Shown: positions 46,308-56,013, numbered from the stretch's first letter. The stretch is 64,000 nt of DNA from Sulfurospirillum sp. (GCA_014859685.1 JACUTU010000005.1:150497-214496); one strand, 5' to 3'. Program-made: numbers and translations. The notes: generated from the letters alone by a model not told the origin.

Positions 46308-48100
46308 CAATCACGGAGGGCTAGTCCCTCCAAGCGTTGCTTTGCCTGCGTTAAAATATCCTCTTCTAACCCATAATACACAAATTTCTCACCACTTTGC
46401 TTGCTCCCACCTAGCACATCACCACTTTTTCGACAACGCAAATCAAGTTCAGCAATTTCAAAACCATCTTTACATGTAGAAAAATCTTCAAGTCTTTTAG
46501 GCTCTTTTTGATTAGTATATAAAAAGCAATACCCCTTAAGCCCATTTCGGCTCACTCTGCCTCTAAGCTGGTGCAAACTCGCAAGCCCTAACCGCTCAGC
46601 CCCCACGATAACAAGTGTACTCAAACGAGGGAGTGAGATGCCAACCTCAACAAGTGTAGTTGCTATGAGGATATTGCCCTCTTCTCTAAAACGCTCAAGA
46701 ATCTCCTCTTTGTTTTTATCTGCACCATATGTCACAAATACTTTTTCAAAATTTTTTTCCCAAAAACCTCTGCCCTCTTCTATGGATTGATACGCTATAT
46801 TTTCACTTTCATTTACGAGTGGATAGATCACAATGGTTTGCCTGTGAAGACTTAATTCTGCTTTGATATGATCTATCAGATTTTTAAAATCTTGTTTGTG
46901 AATGATGCGTGTATCGATATCTTTTTCAAATGGTGTTTGTTTGATAAAAGAAAAATCAATCAATTCAGATTGAATCATACTCATGGTCCGTGGAATCGGT
47001 GTTGCTGTAAATTGTAAAAAGTGAGAATAATGATCCTCCTTGATTGAAAGCTGGTTGATGAGTTCTCTTTGTGCTATGCCAAAACGATGCTGCTCATCAA
47101 TCATGATGAGATCAAGTTGGGGCAAAGATCGATATAAAAGCGCATGCGTGCCTATGATAAAATCAAAATCATTCAAATCTAGCTTATTTGAAGTGCTATT
47201 TGTAACCAGTGCAACCCTTACATGTAAGGGTAAAAATCGCTTTGCTTCGCTGAAAATTTGATTTGCAAGAATGGTTGTTGGTGCCATTAAAATCGATCTT
47301 TGAGGGTAGCAAAGTAGCACACTTGCTAGTATTACCATCGTTTTTCCACTTCCAACATCACCCATAATGATGCGTCTGGCTGCTTTTTTTGAAGAAAAAT
47401 CTTTTTTGATATCTGCTATAGCATTTTTTTGATCACTTGTAAGCTTAAATGGCAAGGAATTCACAAACGGCTCCGCATCTCCTGTGAGCATATGCTTTGG
47501 TGCAAAAAATCGTTTTTTCTTTTGCAAAATTTTCAGGTAATTAAAAATTTCAACAAATTTTACTATTCGTAACGCTTCACCTTCTAGCGTACGACTATAT
47601 TTTTGAGCAACTTGTGGCGTTGGAAAATGTAGTGAACATAAAAGTTCTGCTTCATGCCCATTTAGTCCCTCAGCCATGAGTTTATCGATACTCAGATATT
47701 CATGCATAAGTGCAACAACTGTTTTATTTTGCAAAGATGTTTTGTATTTTGGTGTGATTTTGTTTATTTCTTGCACGACTATCGGTTGCATAAGGGAGAG
47801 TTTGGCATTTTGTGATTGTAAAATAGCACTGATATACATCTGCTCGCCTACTCTAAAAATAGCACGATGATACGCTTTGGCTTGGAAAACCACACCACTC
47901 ATATATTCACCCCAAGTATCTACAAAGAACCAAAGGCTTAGTGCCTTTGGCGTCCAATTGACTCGTGAAACAGTAACAAGAACGGTGTTTTTTTCGCCTA
48001 CCACAGGCGTTTGAGTTAAAAAAGTATTTTCATAAGATTTTGGGAGCAACAATGCCAAATCAATCAGATTTGTTACCCCTAGTTTTTTGAGTTTAGTCAA
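46304..48100 (-). CDS. recG: ATP-dependent DNA helicase RecG
   Basis: Branch-migrating helicase for stalled forks. 598 residues, shorter than the 690 of E. coli, as in relatives. N-terminal wedge/OB (LKKLGVTNLIDLALLLPKSY), motif I MGDVGSGKTMVILAS, motif II LIMIDEQHRFGIAQRE, motif III QFTATPIPRTMSM, motifs V-VI VEVGISLPRLSTLVIVGAER and HQLRGRVSRNG. The start is probably TTG, overlapping the end of the M16 gene; no strong ribosome site is seen. A short GGAGGG/CCCTCC hairpin lies at 46315-46331. Confidence 0.94.
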   Translation of the reverse strand: MTKLKKLGVTNLIDLALLLPKSYENTFLTQTPVVGEKNTVLVTVSRVNWTPKALSLWFFVDTWGEYMSGVVFQAKAYHRAIFRVGEQMYISAILQSQNAKLSLMQPIVVQEINKITPKYKTSLQNKTVVALMHEYLSIDKLMAEGLNGHEAELLCSLHFPTPQVAQKYSRTLEGEALRIVKFVEIFNYLKILQKKKRFFAPKHMLTGDAEPFVNSLPFKLTSDQKNAIADIKKDFSSKKAARRIIMGDVGSGKTMVILASVLLCYPQRSILMAPTTILANQIFSEAKRFLPLHVRVALVTNSTSNKLDLNDFDFIIGTHALLYRSLPQLDLIMIDEQHRFGIAQRELINQLSIKEDHYSHFLQFTATPIPRTMSMIQSELIDFSFIKQTPFEKDIDTRIIHKQDFKNLIDHIKAELSLHRQTIVIYPLVNESENIAYQSIEEGRGFWEKNFEKVFVTYGADKNKEEILERFREEGNILIATTLVEVGISLPRLSTLVIVGAERLGLASLHQLRGRVSRNGLKGYCFLYTNQKEPKRLEDFSTCKDGFEIAELDLRCRKSGDVLGGSKQSGEKFVYYGLEEDILTQAKQRLEGLALRDC

Positions 48101-49388
48101 TTTTTTTTGTAACTACCGAGAAAGTAAGATTTTGGATCTCAGCGTGTGCGGCGATAAAATTATTGAGTTCTTTAAGCGTAAGTTTTTCTATAAGTTCAAG
48201 TTGTTTGAGTGAAAATCCAAGCTCATATCCCCTATAATATTCGCTAAAAGCTCGCGTAAGTCTTTGTGAAAGTGTTTCATTTCGCAAAGGTTCACTACCC
48301 AATAAAAATCTTTTAGCCTGATCAAGTTCATCTTGTGTCACACCATCTTTCACAAATCGTGCAATTTCTGATTTTACTATCGCTTTGGCTTCATCTAAAC
48401 TCTCAAGTTTTGTTTGCAGATAACCTGAAAGATAAGAGTGTGAGCGGTTGAGATGAAACCTCGAATATGCAGAATACGCCAAGCCTCTTTTCACTCTAAT
48501 CTCTTCCATCAATCTGCTACCAAAACCACTTTCACCGAGGATAAAACCAGCTACTTTTGAGATGTGTGTATTTTTATCTGTAGCACTCAAATCATAGGGC
48601 GCACCAAAATAGATATAAGCTTGCTGTGTATCTTTATAAACCAACATATCTTTTGCATCACCACTTACATTATAGCTTCGCAACTCTCGCTTGCTACCTC
48701 TTTGCATTGTGTTGAGTAATTTTTGCAGTGCAGATACAATTTCAGCCTCTTCTATGTCGCCGCCAATAACCACAAGTGCATTGTCCAAATCAATATAATC
48801 TTTATAAAACTTTTGAATATCAGCAAGCTTCAACTCTCCGATACTCTCCTCTTCACCACCAAATGCGTGTCCAAAAGGTGTTGCTTTGAAAATCTCTTTT
48901 TTCAGGTTAAGACTCGCCACATAATCAAAATCGCTCTGTTTGGATGAGAGATTGCCAAGAGTAAGTTGTTTTATCTTTGCGAAACTTTCATCACTAAAAT
49001 TTGGCTCGCTTAAAAGCTCTTTGAGCATCGACAAAGCAAAAGAAAAATCTTCTTTTAAAGACAATATCTCAAAAACAAAAGTTTCACTTCCGGCACTTAC
49101 ATGTAAGTCAATAGCTCTGTTTTCAAGTGCAGTTGCAAAAGCAATAGAGCCTTTGCTTAAAGTTCCTTCTCCAAGCATAGCAGCGCTAAACTTCGCAAGT
49201 CCTGCGAGTGATCCATCGTACATACTGCCGGCATTTTGCACAATAAGCTGAAAAGAAACTATAGGTAAAGCACTATTTTTTTCATAAATCACAGGAACTA
49301 AAACGCCATTAACATTTACATCACGAACCAAAACACTACTCACTAGAACTCCTTGAATAATCATAATTAAAGCTAAAATTCTTTTCAT
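48093..49388 (-). CDS. M16-family peptidase-like protein, zinc motif absent
   Basis: 431 residues with a signal peptide-like N-terminus (MKRILALIMIIQGVLVSSVL), so probably periplasmic. M16 fold: VSFQLIVQNAGSMYDG, AGLAKFSAAMLGEGT, LVVIGGDIEEAEI, FGSRLMEEIRVKRGLAYSAY. The zinc-binding HxxEH reads K-F-S-A-A here, so the protein should be inactive alone. The Arg-Tyr region (RGLAYSAY) of M16B non-catalytic subunits is kept. Possibly the partner of an active subunit encoded elsewhere. Overlaps recG. Confidence 0.85.
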   Translation of the reverse strand: MKRILALIMIIQGVLVSSVLVRDVNVNGVLVPVIYEKNSALPIVSFQLIVQNAGSMYDGSLAGLAKFSAAMLGEGTLSKGSIAFATALENRAIDLHVSAGSETFVFEILSLKEDFSFALSMLKELLSEPNFSDESFAKIKQLTLGNLSSKQSDFDYVASLNLKKEIFKATPFGHAFGGEEESIGELKLADIQKFYKDYIDLDNALVVIGGDIEEAEIVSALQKLLNTMQRGSKRELRSYNVSGDAKDMLVYKDTQQAYIYFGAPYDLSATDKNTHISKVAGFILGESGFGSRLMEEIRVKRGLAYSAYSRFHLNRSHSYLSGYLQTKLESLDEAKAIVKSEIARFVKDGVTQDELDQAKRFLLGSEPLRNETLSQRLTRAFSEYYRGYELGFSLKQLELIEKLTLKELNNFIAAHAEIQNLTFSVVTKKID

Positions 49389-49397
49389 ACATTGCTC

Positions 49398-50444
49398 CTA
49401 AAATCTTTGCAATATATTGTACGCTGTATCTCTTTTTGCTGGATATTCATCAATATCTCGAATCAGCGCTATCATCTGCTCAGTGTTCATTTTATTTGCA
49501 GTTCCAGCGGCTGCCACAACATTTTCTTCCATCATCGTGCTGCCTAAATCATTTGCTCCAAATTGCAAGGCTAACTGTCCGATATAGCTACCTTGTGTAA
49601 CCCATGAACTTTGGATATTTTTAAAATTATCAAGATACAAACGGCTTACCGCGAGGAGTCTTAAGTATCTATTTGATGATTGTTTTTTCAGATCTGGAAT
49701 TTCAAGTTTGAGCTGTGTATGGTCGCTTTGAAAACTCCACATGATGTACGCTCGAAAACCACCCGTTTCATCTTGCAAATTGCGTATCATCTCCCAATGT
49801 TCAATAATTTCTTCATCTGTTTCTACGGTGCCAAACATCATAGTGGCTGTTGATTTTATATCGATTTTATGCGCTGCCCTATGTATCGCTATCCAATCTT
49901 TTGCGGAGAGTTTTTTCGGTGCAATAATATCTCGAACACGATCATTCAATATTTCAGCTCCAGCTCCAGGGATAGAAAAAAGCCCTTTTGCTTTGAGTCT
50001 TCGCAACACTTCTTCGCAACTGATTTTAGATACCTTCGCGATATAATCTATCTCGATTGCAGAAAAACCGTGGATGGTAATCTGCGGGTAAGTTTTTGAG
50101 ATCCATTCTACGAGATCTTCGTACCATTCTATCTTCAATTTCGGATGCACACCACCTTGAAAAAGTATCTGCGTACCGCCAATTTCTAACAATTCTTCTA
50201 TCTTTTCGCCGATTTCATCGAAGCTTAAAATATATGCATCTTCCTCTTTTACATGTCGATAAAAAGCACAAAATTTACAATCCACCCAACAAATATTTGT
50301 ATAATTTATATTTCTATCCACCACAAAAGTTGTTATTTTTTCAGGATGAAGCTCTCTTTTTCGCTCTAAGGCTCTTTTTCCTAATTCATGCAAAGGTGCA
50401 TTTTGAATGAGTTCAAGTGCCTCTTGGTTTGTCATTCGCGACAT
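49398..50444 (-). CDS. mqnC: Cyclic dehypoxanthinyl futalosine synthase MqnC
   Basis: Radical SAM enzyme of the futalosine pathway to menaquinone. 348 residues. Cluster motif C52, C56, C59 in TNICWVDCKFCAFYR. Then ILFQGGVHPKLKIEWYEDLV, GAGAEILNDRVRDIIAPKKL, TMMFGTVETDEE, and AAGTANKMNTEQMIALI. Matches MqnC rather than MqnE by these segments. AGAGGA upstream of the ATG. The futalosine route fits Campylobacterota. Ends close to the M16 gene. Confidence 0.93.
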   Translation of the reverse strand: MSRMTNQEALELIQNAPLHELGKRALERKRELHPEKITTFVVDRNINYTNICWVDCKFCAFYRHVKEEDAYILSFDEIGEKIEELLEIGGTQILFQGGVHPKLKIEWYEDLVEWISKTYPQITIHGFSAIEIDYIAKVSKISCEEVLRRLKAKGLFSIPGAGAEILNDRVRDIIAPKKLSAKDWIAIHRAAHKIDIKSTATMMFGTVETDEEIIEHWEMIRNLQDETGGFRAYIMWSFQSDHTQLKLEIPDLKKQSSNRYLRLLAVSRLYLDNFKNIQSSWVTQGSYIGQLALQFGANDLGSTMMEENVVAAAGTANKMNTEQMIALIRDIDEYPAKRDTAYNILQRF

Positions 50445-50547
50445 TTTTTATCCTCTTTTGAAATAGCGATATTATACAAGAACTACTTTAAACAAAAGAA
50501 AAATATGGCATAATATTTCCTTTAAATGCTTACATATCAGGAAAATT

Positions 50548-51174
50548 ATGCTCACAATCGATACCATTTTGCTCTTCATAGCAGCATCATTTATGCTCGC
50601 AATTGCTCCAGGACCTGACAATATCTTTGTACTAACCCAATCTATGCTTAAAGGTGCGAAAGCAGGTGTGTTTGTGACTTTTGGACTTTGTAGTGGACTT
50701 ATATTTCACACAAGTGCCGTTGCCCTTGGTATTGCTGCTATTTTTCAAACTTCCGCATTAGCTTTTAGCATCTTAAAGTTCATCGGTGCTGGCTATCTTT
50801 TATACCTTGCATATCTTTCATTTCAATCATCAAGCAGCTCTTCATTCAAAGCTAAAAATGACAATCTCACACCACAAAAACTTTACAAAAGAGGAATCTT
50901 TATGAATATCACCAATCCAAAAGTTTCTATCTTTTTTTTAGCATTTTTGCCACAATTTACAAATCCACAAACGGGCAATATCACCGTGCAAATCTTCATC
51001 CTTGGCACAATTTTTATGCTAACTACTCTAATAGTTTTTAGCTCTATAGCTCTTGGGGCTGGAAAACTTGGACGATGGTTTGAACAATCACCAAAAGCAG
51101 AATCTATCCTCAACAAATGTGCTGGCACAATCTTTGCAGCACTTGCTTTAAAATTGGCTTTTGCAAACAGATGA
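50548..51174 (+). CDS. LysE/RhtB-family exporter
   Basis: Amino-acid or related metabolite exporter of the inner membrane. 208 residues, six predicted helices. Family signature APGPDNIFVLTQSMLKGAKAGVF, FHTSAVALGIAAIFQTS, and GIFMNITNPKVSIFFLAFLPQF. Substrate not predictable. Its TGA overlaps the ATG of a 29-residue membrane peptide. Confidence 0.92.
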   Translation: MLTIDTILLFIAASFMLAIAPGPDNIFVLTQSMLKGAKAGVFVTFGLCSGLIFHTSAVALGIAAIFQTSALAFSILKFIGAGYLLYLAYLSFQSSSSSSFKAKNDNLTPQKLYKRGIFMNITNPKVSIFFLAFLPQFTNPQTGNITVQIFILGTIFMLTTLIVFSSIALGAGKLGRWFEQSPKAESILNKCAGTIFAALALKLAFANR

Positions 51175-51260
51175 AAATCGTTCATTTTCTACTGATCATC
51201 ATTTCACTTACCGCCGGAGTGTTACTTATCGAATACTTTTTACAGTTCGCTCTAGGTTAA
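51171..51260 (+). CDS. 29-residue single-helix membrane peptide
   Basis: MKIVHFLLIIISLTAGVLLI followed by EYFLQFALG. ATG overlaps the stop of the exporter gene (ATGA), so it is probably translated by coupling. One membrane helix covers almost the entire peptide. Such micro-proteins sometimes modulate a transporter; here that is inference from position only. Confidence 0.5.
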   Translation: MKIVHFLLIIISLTAGVLLIEYFLQFALG

Positions 51261-51329
51261 AAAGTGGTTGTCATAAAATTATCATAAATACTCTCTAATA
51301 TAAAAACAAATACACAGGAGCATATAAAA

Positions 51330-52073
51330 ATGAGAATAGGACTTTTTATACCATGTTTTATGAATGAACTCTATCCAGAGGCATCCATGGACACGCTAAG
51401 AATTCTTGAACATTTAGGGTTAGATGTTGAGTATCCATTTGAGCAAACTTGCTGTGGTCAACCGATGGCAAACACTGGTTGTGCTAAAGAGGCAAGTGTG
51501 TTAGCGTATAGATTTTTAGAGATCTTTAAAAAATACGATTATATAGTGGCTCCAAGTGGTAGCTGTGTGAGCATGGTTAGACAAAATTATGCTCAATTTC
51601 TTGAGGGAAAAGATGGTTTTGAACACTTAAGAACACACACTTATGAATTAGTGGAATTTTTACACGACATCATCAAGCCAGATAACTTACATGTGAAATT
51701 TCCTTTTAAAGTTGGCATTCACAACTCTTGCCATGCACACCGACACTTACGACTTGCGAGTATGAGTGAACGAAATGAAGCACCATTTTCAAAAATCAAA
51801 GCATTGCTTGAAAAAGCAGAGGGCATTGAGTTTGTTGAACTTACAAGAGTTGATGAATGCTGTGGCTTCGGAGGTACATTTTGCGTCAGTGAAGAAGCGA
51901 TGAGCGTTGCTATGGGAAAAGATCGGGTGCAAGATCATCTCAAAGCAGGAGTACAGATCATTACAGGTGTTGATATGTCTTGTCTTATGCATATGCAAGG
52001 CATTATTGATCGCGACAAACTACCCATAAAAACAATGTATGTAGGACAAATTTTAGCAGGAGGCATAGTATGA
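51330..52073 (+). CDS. lutA: Lactate utilization protein LutA
   Basis: (Fe-S)-binding subunit of the LutABC L-lactate oxidase complex. 247 residues with two CCG domains: EQTCCGQPMANTGCAKEA near the N-terminus and DECCGFGGTFCVSEEAM in the C-terminal part, plus HNSCHAHRHL. AGGAG before the ATG. First gene of lutABC; overlaps lutB by four bases. Confidence 0.93.
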   Translation: MRIGLFIPCFMNELYPEASMDTLRILEHLGLDVEYPFEQTCCGQPMANTGCAKEASVLAYRFLEIFKKYDYIVAPSGSCVSMVRQNYAQFLEGKDGFEHLRTHTYELVEFLHDIIKPDNLHVKFPFKVGIHNSCHAHRHLRLASMSERNEAPFSKIKALLEKAEGIEFVELTRVDECCGFGGTFCVSEEAMSVAMGKDRVQDHLKAGVQIITGVDMSCLMHMQGIIDRDKLPIKTMYVGQILAGGIV

Positions 52074-53446
52074 GCCAAGGACACCCAGAACTTGCAGAAA
52101 AATTTATAGCCAATGATGAGCGAATGCATTGGCATGACAAAGCACTTTGGTTTGTGCGTGCAAAAAGAGATAACGCTTCAAAAGGTGTTGCGGAGTGGGA
52201 AGATTTGCGAGACTGTGCTGCTAAGATCAAAATGCACACGATTGATCATCTCGATAGCTATCTGCTTGAATTTGAAAAAAATGCACTAGCAAAAGGGATT
52301 CATATTCATTGGGCGTATGATGCGCAAGAACACAACGAGATTGTATTGAAACTTTTGCAAGAAAAAAAAGTACAAAAACTAGTCAAAAGTAAATCCATGC
52401 TCACAGAAGAATGCCATCTCAATCCTTACTTGGAAGCAGCTGGCATTGAAGTTGTGGATACAGATCTAGGGGAGCGAATAGTACAATTTCGAAAAGAGCC
52501 TCCATCGCACATCGTATTGCCCGCAATTCATCTCAAAAAAGAGGATGTTGGAACAACTTTTGAAGAGTTTTTACATACCCAAAAAGGAAATAGTGATCCA
52601 ACTTATCTCACAAGAGCCGCAAGAGTACACTTAAGAGAAAAATTTCTCAACGCTGATGCTGCTATGACAGGCGTAAATTTTGGTATCGCTGAAACAGGTG
52701 GTTTTGTAGTCTGCACCAATGAGGGCAACGCTGATTTAGGTGCTGGCCTACCAAAATTACATATCGCTAGCATGGGAATAGAAAAAATCATTCCAAAACT
52801 CAGCGATCTTGCTATCTTCACAAGATTACTTGCACGCAGTGCCACAGGTCAGCCTGTAACTTCTTACACTTCACACTACCATGCGCCAGTTGTTGGCGGA
52901 GAGTTACATGTAATCATCGTTGATAATGGTAGATCTGATATCATTAAAGATAAAGATTTTAGACAATCTTTGCAGTGCATCCGCTGTGGAGCCTGCATCA
53001 ACACTTGTCCTGTTTATCGTCGCAGTGGTGGCTATAGTTATGGCTACACAATTCCAGGACCTATAGGTTCAACATTGGGTGCAAATCGAAATATAAGTCT
53101 TTACAAAACACTTCCATTCGCGTGTTCACTCTGTGGTTCATGCTCCAATGTTTGTCCTGTGAAGATAGATCTTGATCAGCAACTCTACAAACACAGACAA
53201 ACTGTGGTGGCACAAAATCTTTTAGGCTTTAAAAAACACACTATCTTGAAAGTAGCTACTTGGGTAATGAAACATCCAAAAATTCTTGATTTTAGCGGTA
53301 AAATGGCAAGAGCGATAGTACCAAAACTTCCTCGAAGTATTGTATATTCAAAAGCAAATCTATGGGGTAAACAACGAGAATTGCCACCATTTCCTAAACA
53401 GAGTTTTAAAGAAGCATATCAAGCAAAAAAAGGAGACAGAAAGTGA
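52070..53446 (+). CDS. lutB: Lactate utilization protein LutB
   Basis: Iron-sulfur LUD-domain subunit. 458 residues. N-terminal LUD region with AEKFIANDERMHWHDKALW and LTEECHLNPYLEAAGIEVV. Two 4Fe-4S motifs, CIRCGACINTCPVYR at about 303 and CSLCGSCSNVCPVKI at about 353. Overlaps lutA and lutC by four bases each. Transfers electrons from lactate toward the quinone pool by family knowledge. Confidence 0.94.
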   Translation: MSQGHPELAEKFIANDERMHWHDKALWFVRAKRDNASKGVAEWEDLRDCAAKIKMHTIDHLDSYLLEFEKNALAKGIHIHWAYDAQEHNEIVLKLLQEKKVQKLVKSKSMLTEECHLNPYLEAAGIEVVDTDLGERIVQFRKEPPSHIVLPAIHLKKEDVGTTFEEFLHTQKGNSDPTYLTRAARVHLREKFLNADAAMTGVNFGIAETGGFVVCTNEGNADLGAGLPKLHIASMGIEKIIPKLSDLAIFTRLLARSATGQPVTSYTSHYHAPVVGGELHVIIVDNGRSDIIKDKDFRQSLQCIRCGACINTCPVYRRSGGYSYGYTIPGPIGSTLGANRNISLYKTLPFACSLCGSCSNVCPVKIDLDQQLYKHRQTVVAQNLLGFKKHTILKVATWVMKHPKILDFSGKMARAIVPKLPRSIVYSKANLWGKQRELPPFPKQSFKEAYQAKKGDRK

Positions 53447-54024
53447 ACGCAAAAGAAAAAATACTTGCCAACATAAAAAATAATGTCCCAGCAATCAAAG
53501 AACCTATGCCACAAACAAACATCGCACATGTACATTTTGAAAACAAAGAGGAAAAATTTGAAGCTGCGCTCGCTTCAGTGGGTGGCAATGCAATAACGCT
53601 AAGCCATGAGAGCATCGATGCGTTTGTAGCAAAACATTATCCTGATGCTAAAGTGATCACAAGCACCATAGATGGGCTTACATGTAAGAATAAAGATGCA
53701 AACGAACAAGATACTCCGCACTTCTTAGAAGATGTAGATCTTGCCATCGTTGAGGGTGAATTTGGCGTTGCTGAAAATGGAGCTGTTTGGGTCAAAAACC
53801 CAAAAAACAAACACAGAGTTCTTTATTTTATAGCACAAAGACTTCTTATCATCGTACCAAAAGGAGCGCTTGTAGATACTATGCATGAGGCATATGAGAG
53901 AGTAAAATTTAATACAAGTGGTTATGGAACTTTTATCAGCGGTCCATCAAAAACAGCTGATATAGAACAAGCACTTGTTATCGGAGCACATGGTCCAACT
54001 GATGCTTGTGTGCTATTTGTGTGA
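53443..54024 (+). CDS. lutC: Lactate utilization protein LutC
   Basis: LUD-domain subunit, 193 residues. VDLAIVEGEFGVAENGAVWV and LLIIVPKGALVDTMHEAYER, ending FISGPSKTADIEQALVIGAH then GPTDACVLFV, the typical LutC tail. Completes lutABC. No lactate permease lies next to it; the EamA gene converges on it. Contains one CTTACATGTAAG. Confidence 0.93.
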   Translation: MNAKEKILANIKNNVPAIKEPMPQTNIAHVHFENKEEKFEAALASVGGNAITLSHESIDAFVAKHYPDAKVITSTIDGLTCKNKDANEQDTPHFLEDVDLAIVEGEFGVAENGAVWVKNPKNKHRVLYFIAQRLLIIVPKGALVDTMHEAYERVKFNTSGYGTFISGPSKTADIEQALVIGAHGPTDACVLFV

Positions 54025-54921
54025 TCGTCTTTTTCGCAAAAATATTGGCATCTGAGAGATAAAAACACCTGTTAAAATAATTCCTGAGGCTATGATTTCG
54101 ATAAATTTTAGCCTCTCTCCCAATATAAAAAACGCCAAGATAACTGTAAAAACAGGTGTGAGATTGACATAAGCTAAGGCCTTTGAAGCTTCAATGCGAC
54201 TTAGCGCAAAATTAAACATCCCATAGCCACAAAGTGTAACCACAATCCCTAGATACAGAACCCACAACAAGGCGTCAGTTGTTATCTGCATCGGTACATT
54301 AAAATATTCCCAGATGGCAAATGGCATAAAAAAGAATACTCCAACAAAAGATTGAATGGCAGTTAAAAAAAGTGCTGAAAATTTAGCACTGAGGTATCGA
54401 ATGGAGATAGCATAACCAGAGCCACACACCATAGCCAAAAATTCAAGCGTGTTGCCAAGCAACGGATTACTTGCATTTGCATCACTTGTTGCGTTTAGAC
54501 TCAGCAAAATAGCACCGACTAATGCCACAAAATAGCCTAAAAGCATTTTTTTTGTGATAAGCTCTTTAAGCACAATTCCAGCAATTATCGCGGTAATAAG
54601 TGGCATCATAGAGGTGATCATCCCAGCTTGTGCTGCTGTTGTATATTGCAAGGCTTTAGCTTCAAAAATAAAGTACAAACATGGCTCAAAAAATACCATC
54701 AAAGCTATGTATTTGACATCTTTTTTCTCAAAAGAGAGTTTAGAAAACTGCTTTATAAAGTACAAAAAACAGATACTAGCTATCACCATGCGTCCAAATA
54801 TAACGCTCATCGGGCCCAATGGACCGATAGCAGATTTCAAAGCTATAAAAGAACTTGCCCATACTAGCATAGCAGTACACAAAGCAAAAACTGCAATCCA
54901 ATCAATACCTTGTTTTTTCAT
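54013..54921 (-). CDS. EamA/DMT-family transporter
   Basis: About 302 residues, ten predicted helices in two EamA repeats (SFIALKSAIGPLGPMSVIFG; later LWVLYLGIVVTLCGYGMFNF with AYVNLTPVFTVILAFFILGE). Metabolite exporter of unknown substrate. The frame starts 13 codons earlier, but MKKQGIDWIAVFALC is preceded by a GAGAGAG stretch, so ATG 54921 is favoured. Converges on lutC with a 12-base overlap. Confidence 0.9.
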   Translation of the reverse strand: MKKQGIDWIAVFALCTAMLVWASSFIALKSAIGPLGPMSVIFGRMVIASICFLYFIKQFSKLSFEKKDVKYIALMVFFEPCLYFIFEAKALQYTTAAQAGMITSMMPLITAIIAGIVLKELITKKMLLGYFVALVGAILLSLNATSDANASNPLLGNTLEFLAMVCGSGYAISIRYLSAKFSALFLTAIQSFVGVFFFMPFAIWEYFNVPMQITTDALLWVLYLGIVVTLCGYGMFNFALSRIEASKALAYVNLTPVFTVILAFFILGERLKFIEIIASGIILTGVFISQMPIFLRKRRSHK

Positions 54922-55037
54922 GCTTCTCTCTCTGATATAAATAGTTCGAAATTCTAGCATTATTGACTTAAAAAAGCAGATGCCAAGAAGTCCGTAAATT
55001 TAGATTTGTTATTTAAAAAATCAAGAGTGTATCTTAA

Positions 55038-55114
55038 CTGACTTTACGCATTTTTGTAAAAAAGTTCGTAAATACCTCTCAAACTGATGCGTTCGTTTTA
55101 GTGCGTAACATCAG
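55038..55114. repeat. Intergenic repeat family, copy C (77 bp)
   Basis: Compact copy bounded by imperfect inverted ends CTGACTTTACGCA and TGCGTAACATCAG (11 of 13 pair). Inside is the core shared with copy A. Located between divergent genes. MITE-like or a structured RNA; no reading frame. Confidence 0.7.
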
Positions 55115-55178
55115 ATCTTAATTAAAAATTGATATAATTTACACATAAACTAATCATTCGCAAACAAAGGGATAATTT

Positions 55179-55817
55179 ATGGGTATCTTTAATATAAGAA
55201 ACATCATTTTGCTTATAGCATTTGTTTTTGTGGTGCAATTTATAAATACAGATTCGCAAGAGTTTGATGGAGGTATTATGCTCAGTACAGATACAAAAAT
55301 ACTCGCTTTTGGCGATAGTATAACTTATGGATATCGCGTTGCTAGTGAGGAAAATTATCCAACCTTATTGCAATCTCTCATAGGTGGTACGATTTATAAC
55401 GAAGGAATCTCTGGTGAAGCAAGCGCCGAGGGATTGCGACGGTTGCCAAGTTTGCTTGATCATTACAAACCTGATATTCTTATCGTGTGTCATGGTGGCA
55501 ATGATATCCTCAGACGACATAACCTTGCCAAAACCAAAGAAAATATTGGCAAAATGATAGCATTAGCACAAGAAAAAAACATACATGTAATTCTTGTTGG
55601 TATCCCAACGCTTGACATTCTAACACTTTCAACTGCGTCATTTTACAAAGAACTTGCAAGTGAATATAGCGTGGAACTCGAAGATAAAGCGCTTGAACAA
55701 ATCCTCGATGATGACAAACTCAAAATCGACAAAATCCATCCAAATGCACAAGGTTACGATATTCTTGCCAAAAAAATTGCTACACTTATCACCAATACTT
55801 ACACGCCACACTATTAA
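55179..55817 (+). CDS. SGNH/GDSL-family esterase
   Basis: 212 residues. N-terminal membrane segment (INIRNIILLIAFVFVVQFI region) acts as signal or anchor, so the enzyme probably faces the periplasm. Blocks: ILAFGDSITYG with the Ser nucleophile, block III CHGGNDILRR, block V KIHPNAQGYDILA with Asp/His. TesA/arylesterase-like. AAAGGGA upstream. Substrate unknown. Confidence 0.9.
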   Translation: MGIFNIRNIILLIAFVFVVQFINTDSQEFDGGIMLSTDTKILAFGDSITYGYRVASEENYPTLLQSLIGGTIYNEGISGEASAEGLRRLPSLLDHYKPDILIVCHGGNDILRRHNLAKTKENIGKMIALAQEKNIHVILVGIPTLDILTLSTASFYKELASEYSVELEDKALEQILDDDKLKIDKIHPNAQGYDILAKKIATLITNTYTPHY

Positions 55818-56013
55818 AAATTGTTTATTTTCGTTACATTTGTATTCAAATTATCGCACTTACATGTAAATTAAAATATTCAATTTATCATAATGTTTCA
55901 TTTTTACACATATAATACTTTTTTTGTTACTCTTCCGTGATATTTTCATTTATGCTATGTTAATGCTACTTAGATTATTTATGATGTATTTGAAATTTAA
56001 AAAAGGAGACCCT

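Noticed and set aside
46315..46331. GGAGGG-CTAGT-CCCTCC as a dedicated hpf terminator
   Set aside because: The stem is only 6 bp, lacks a T-run and lies within the recG coding end; kept as a note under recG.
55924..56013. 30-codon extension of the DUF4212 subunit
   Set aside because: Hydrophobic but without a ribosome site; AAAAGGAG lies just before ATG 56014, which matches the family start.
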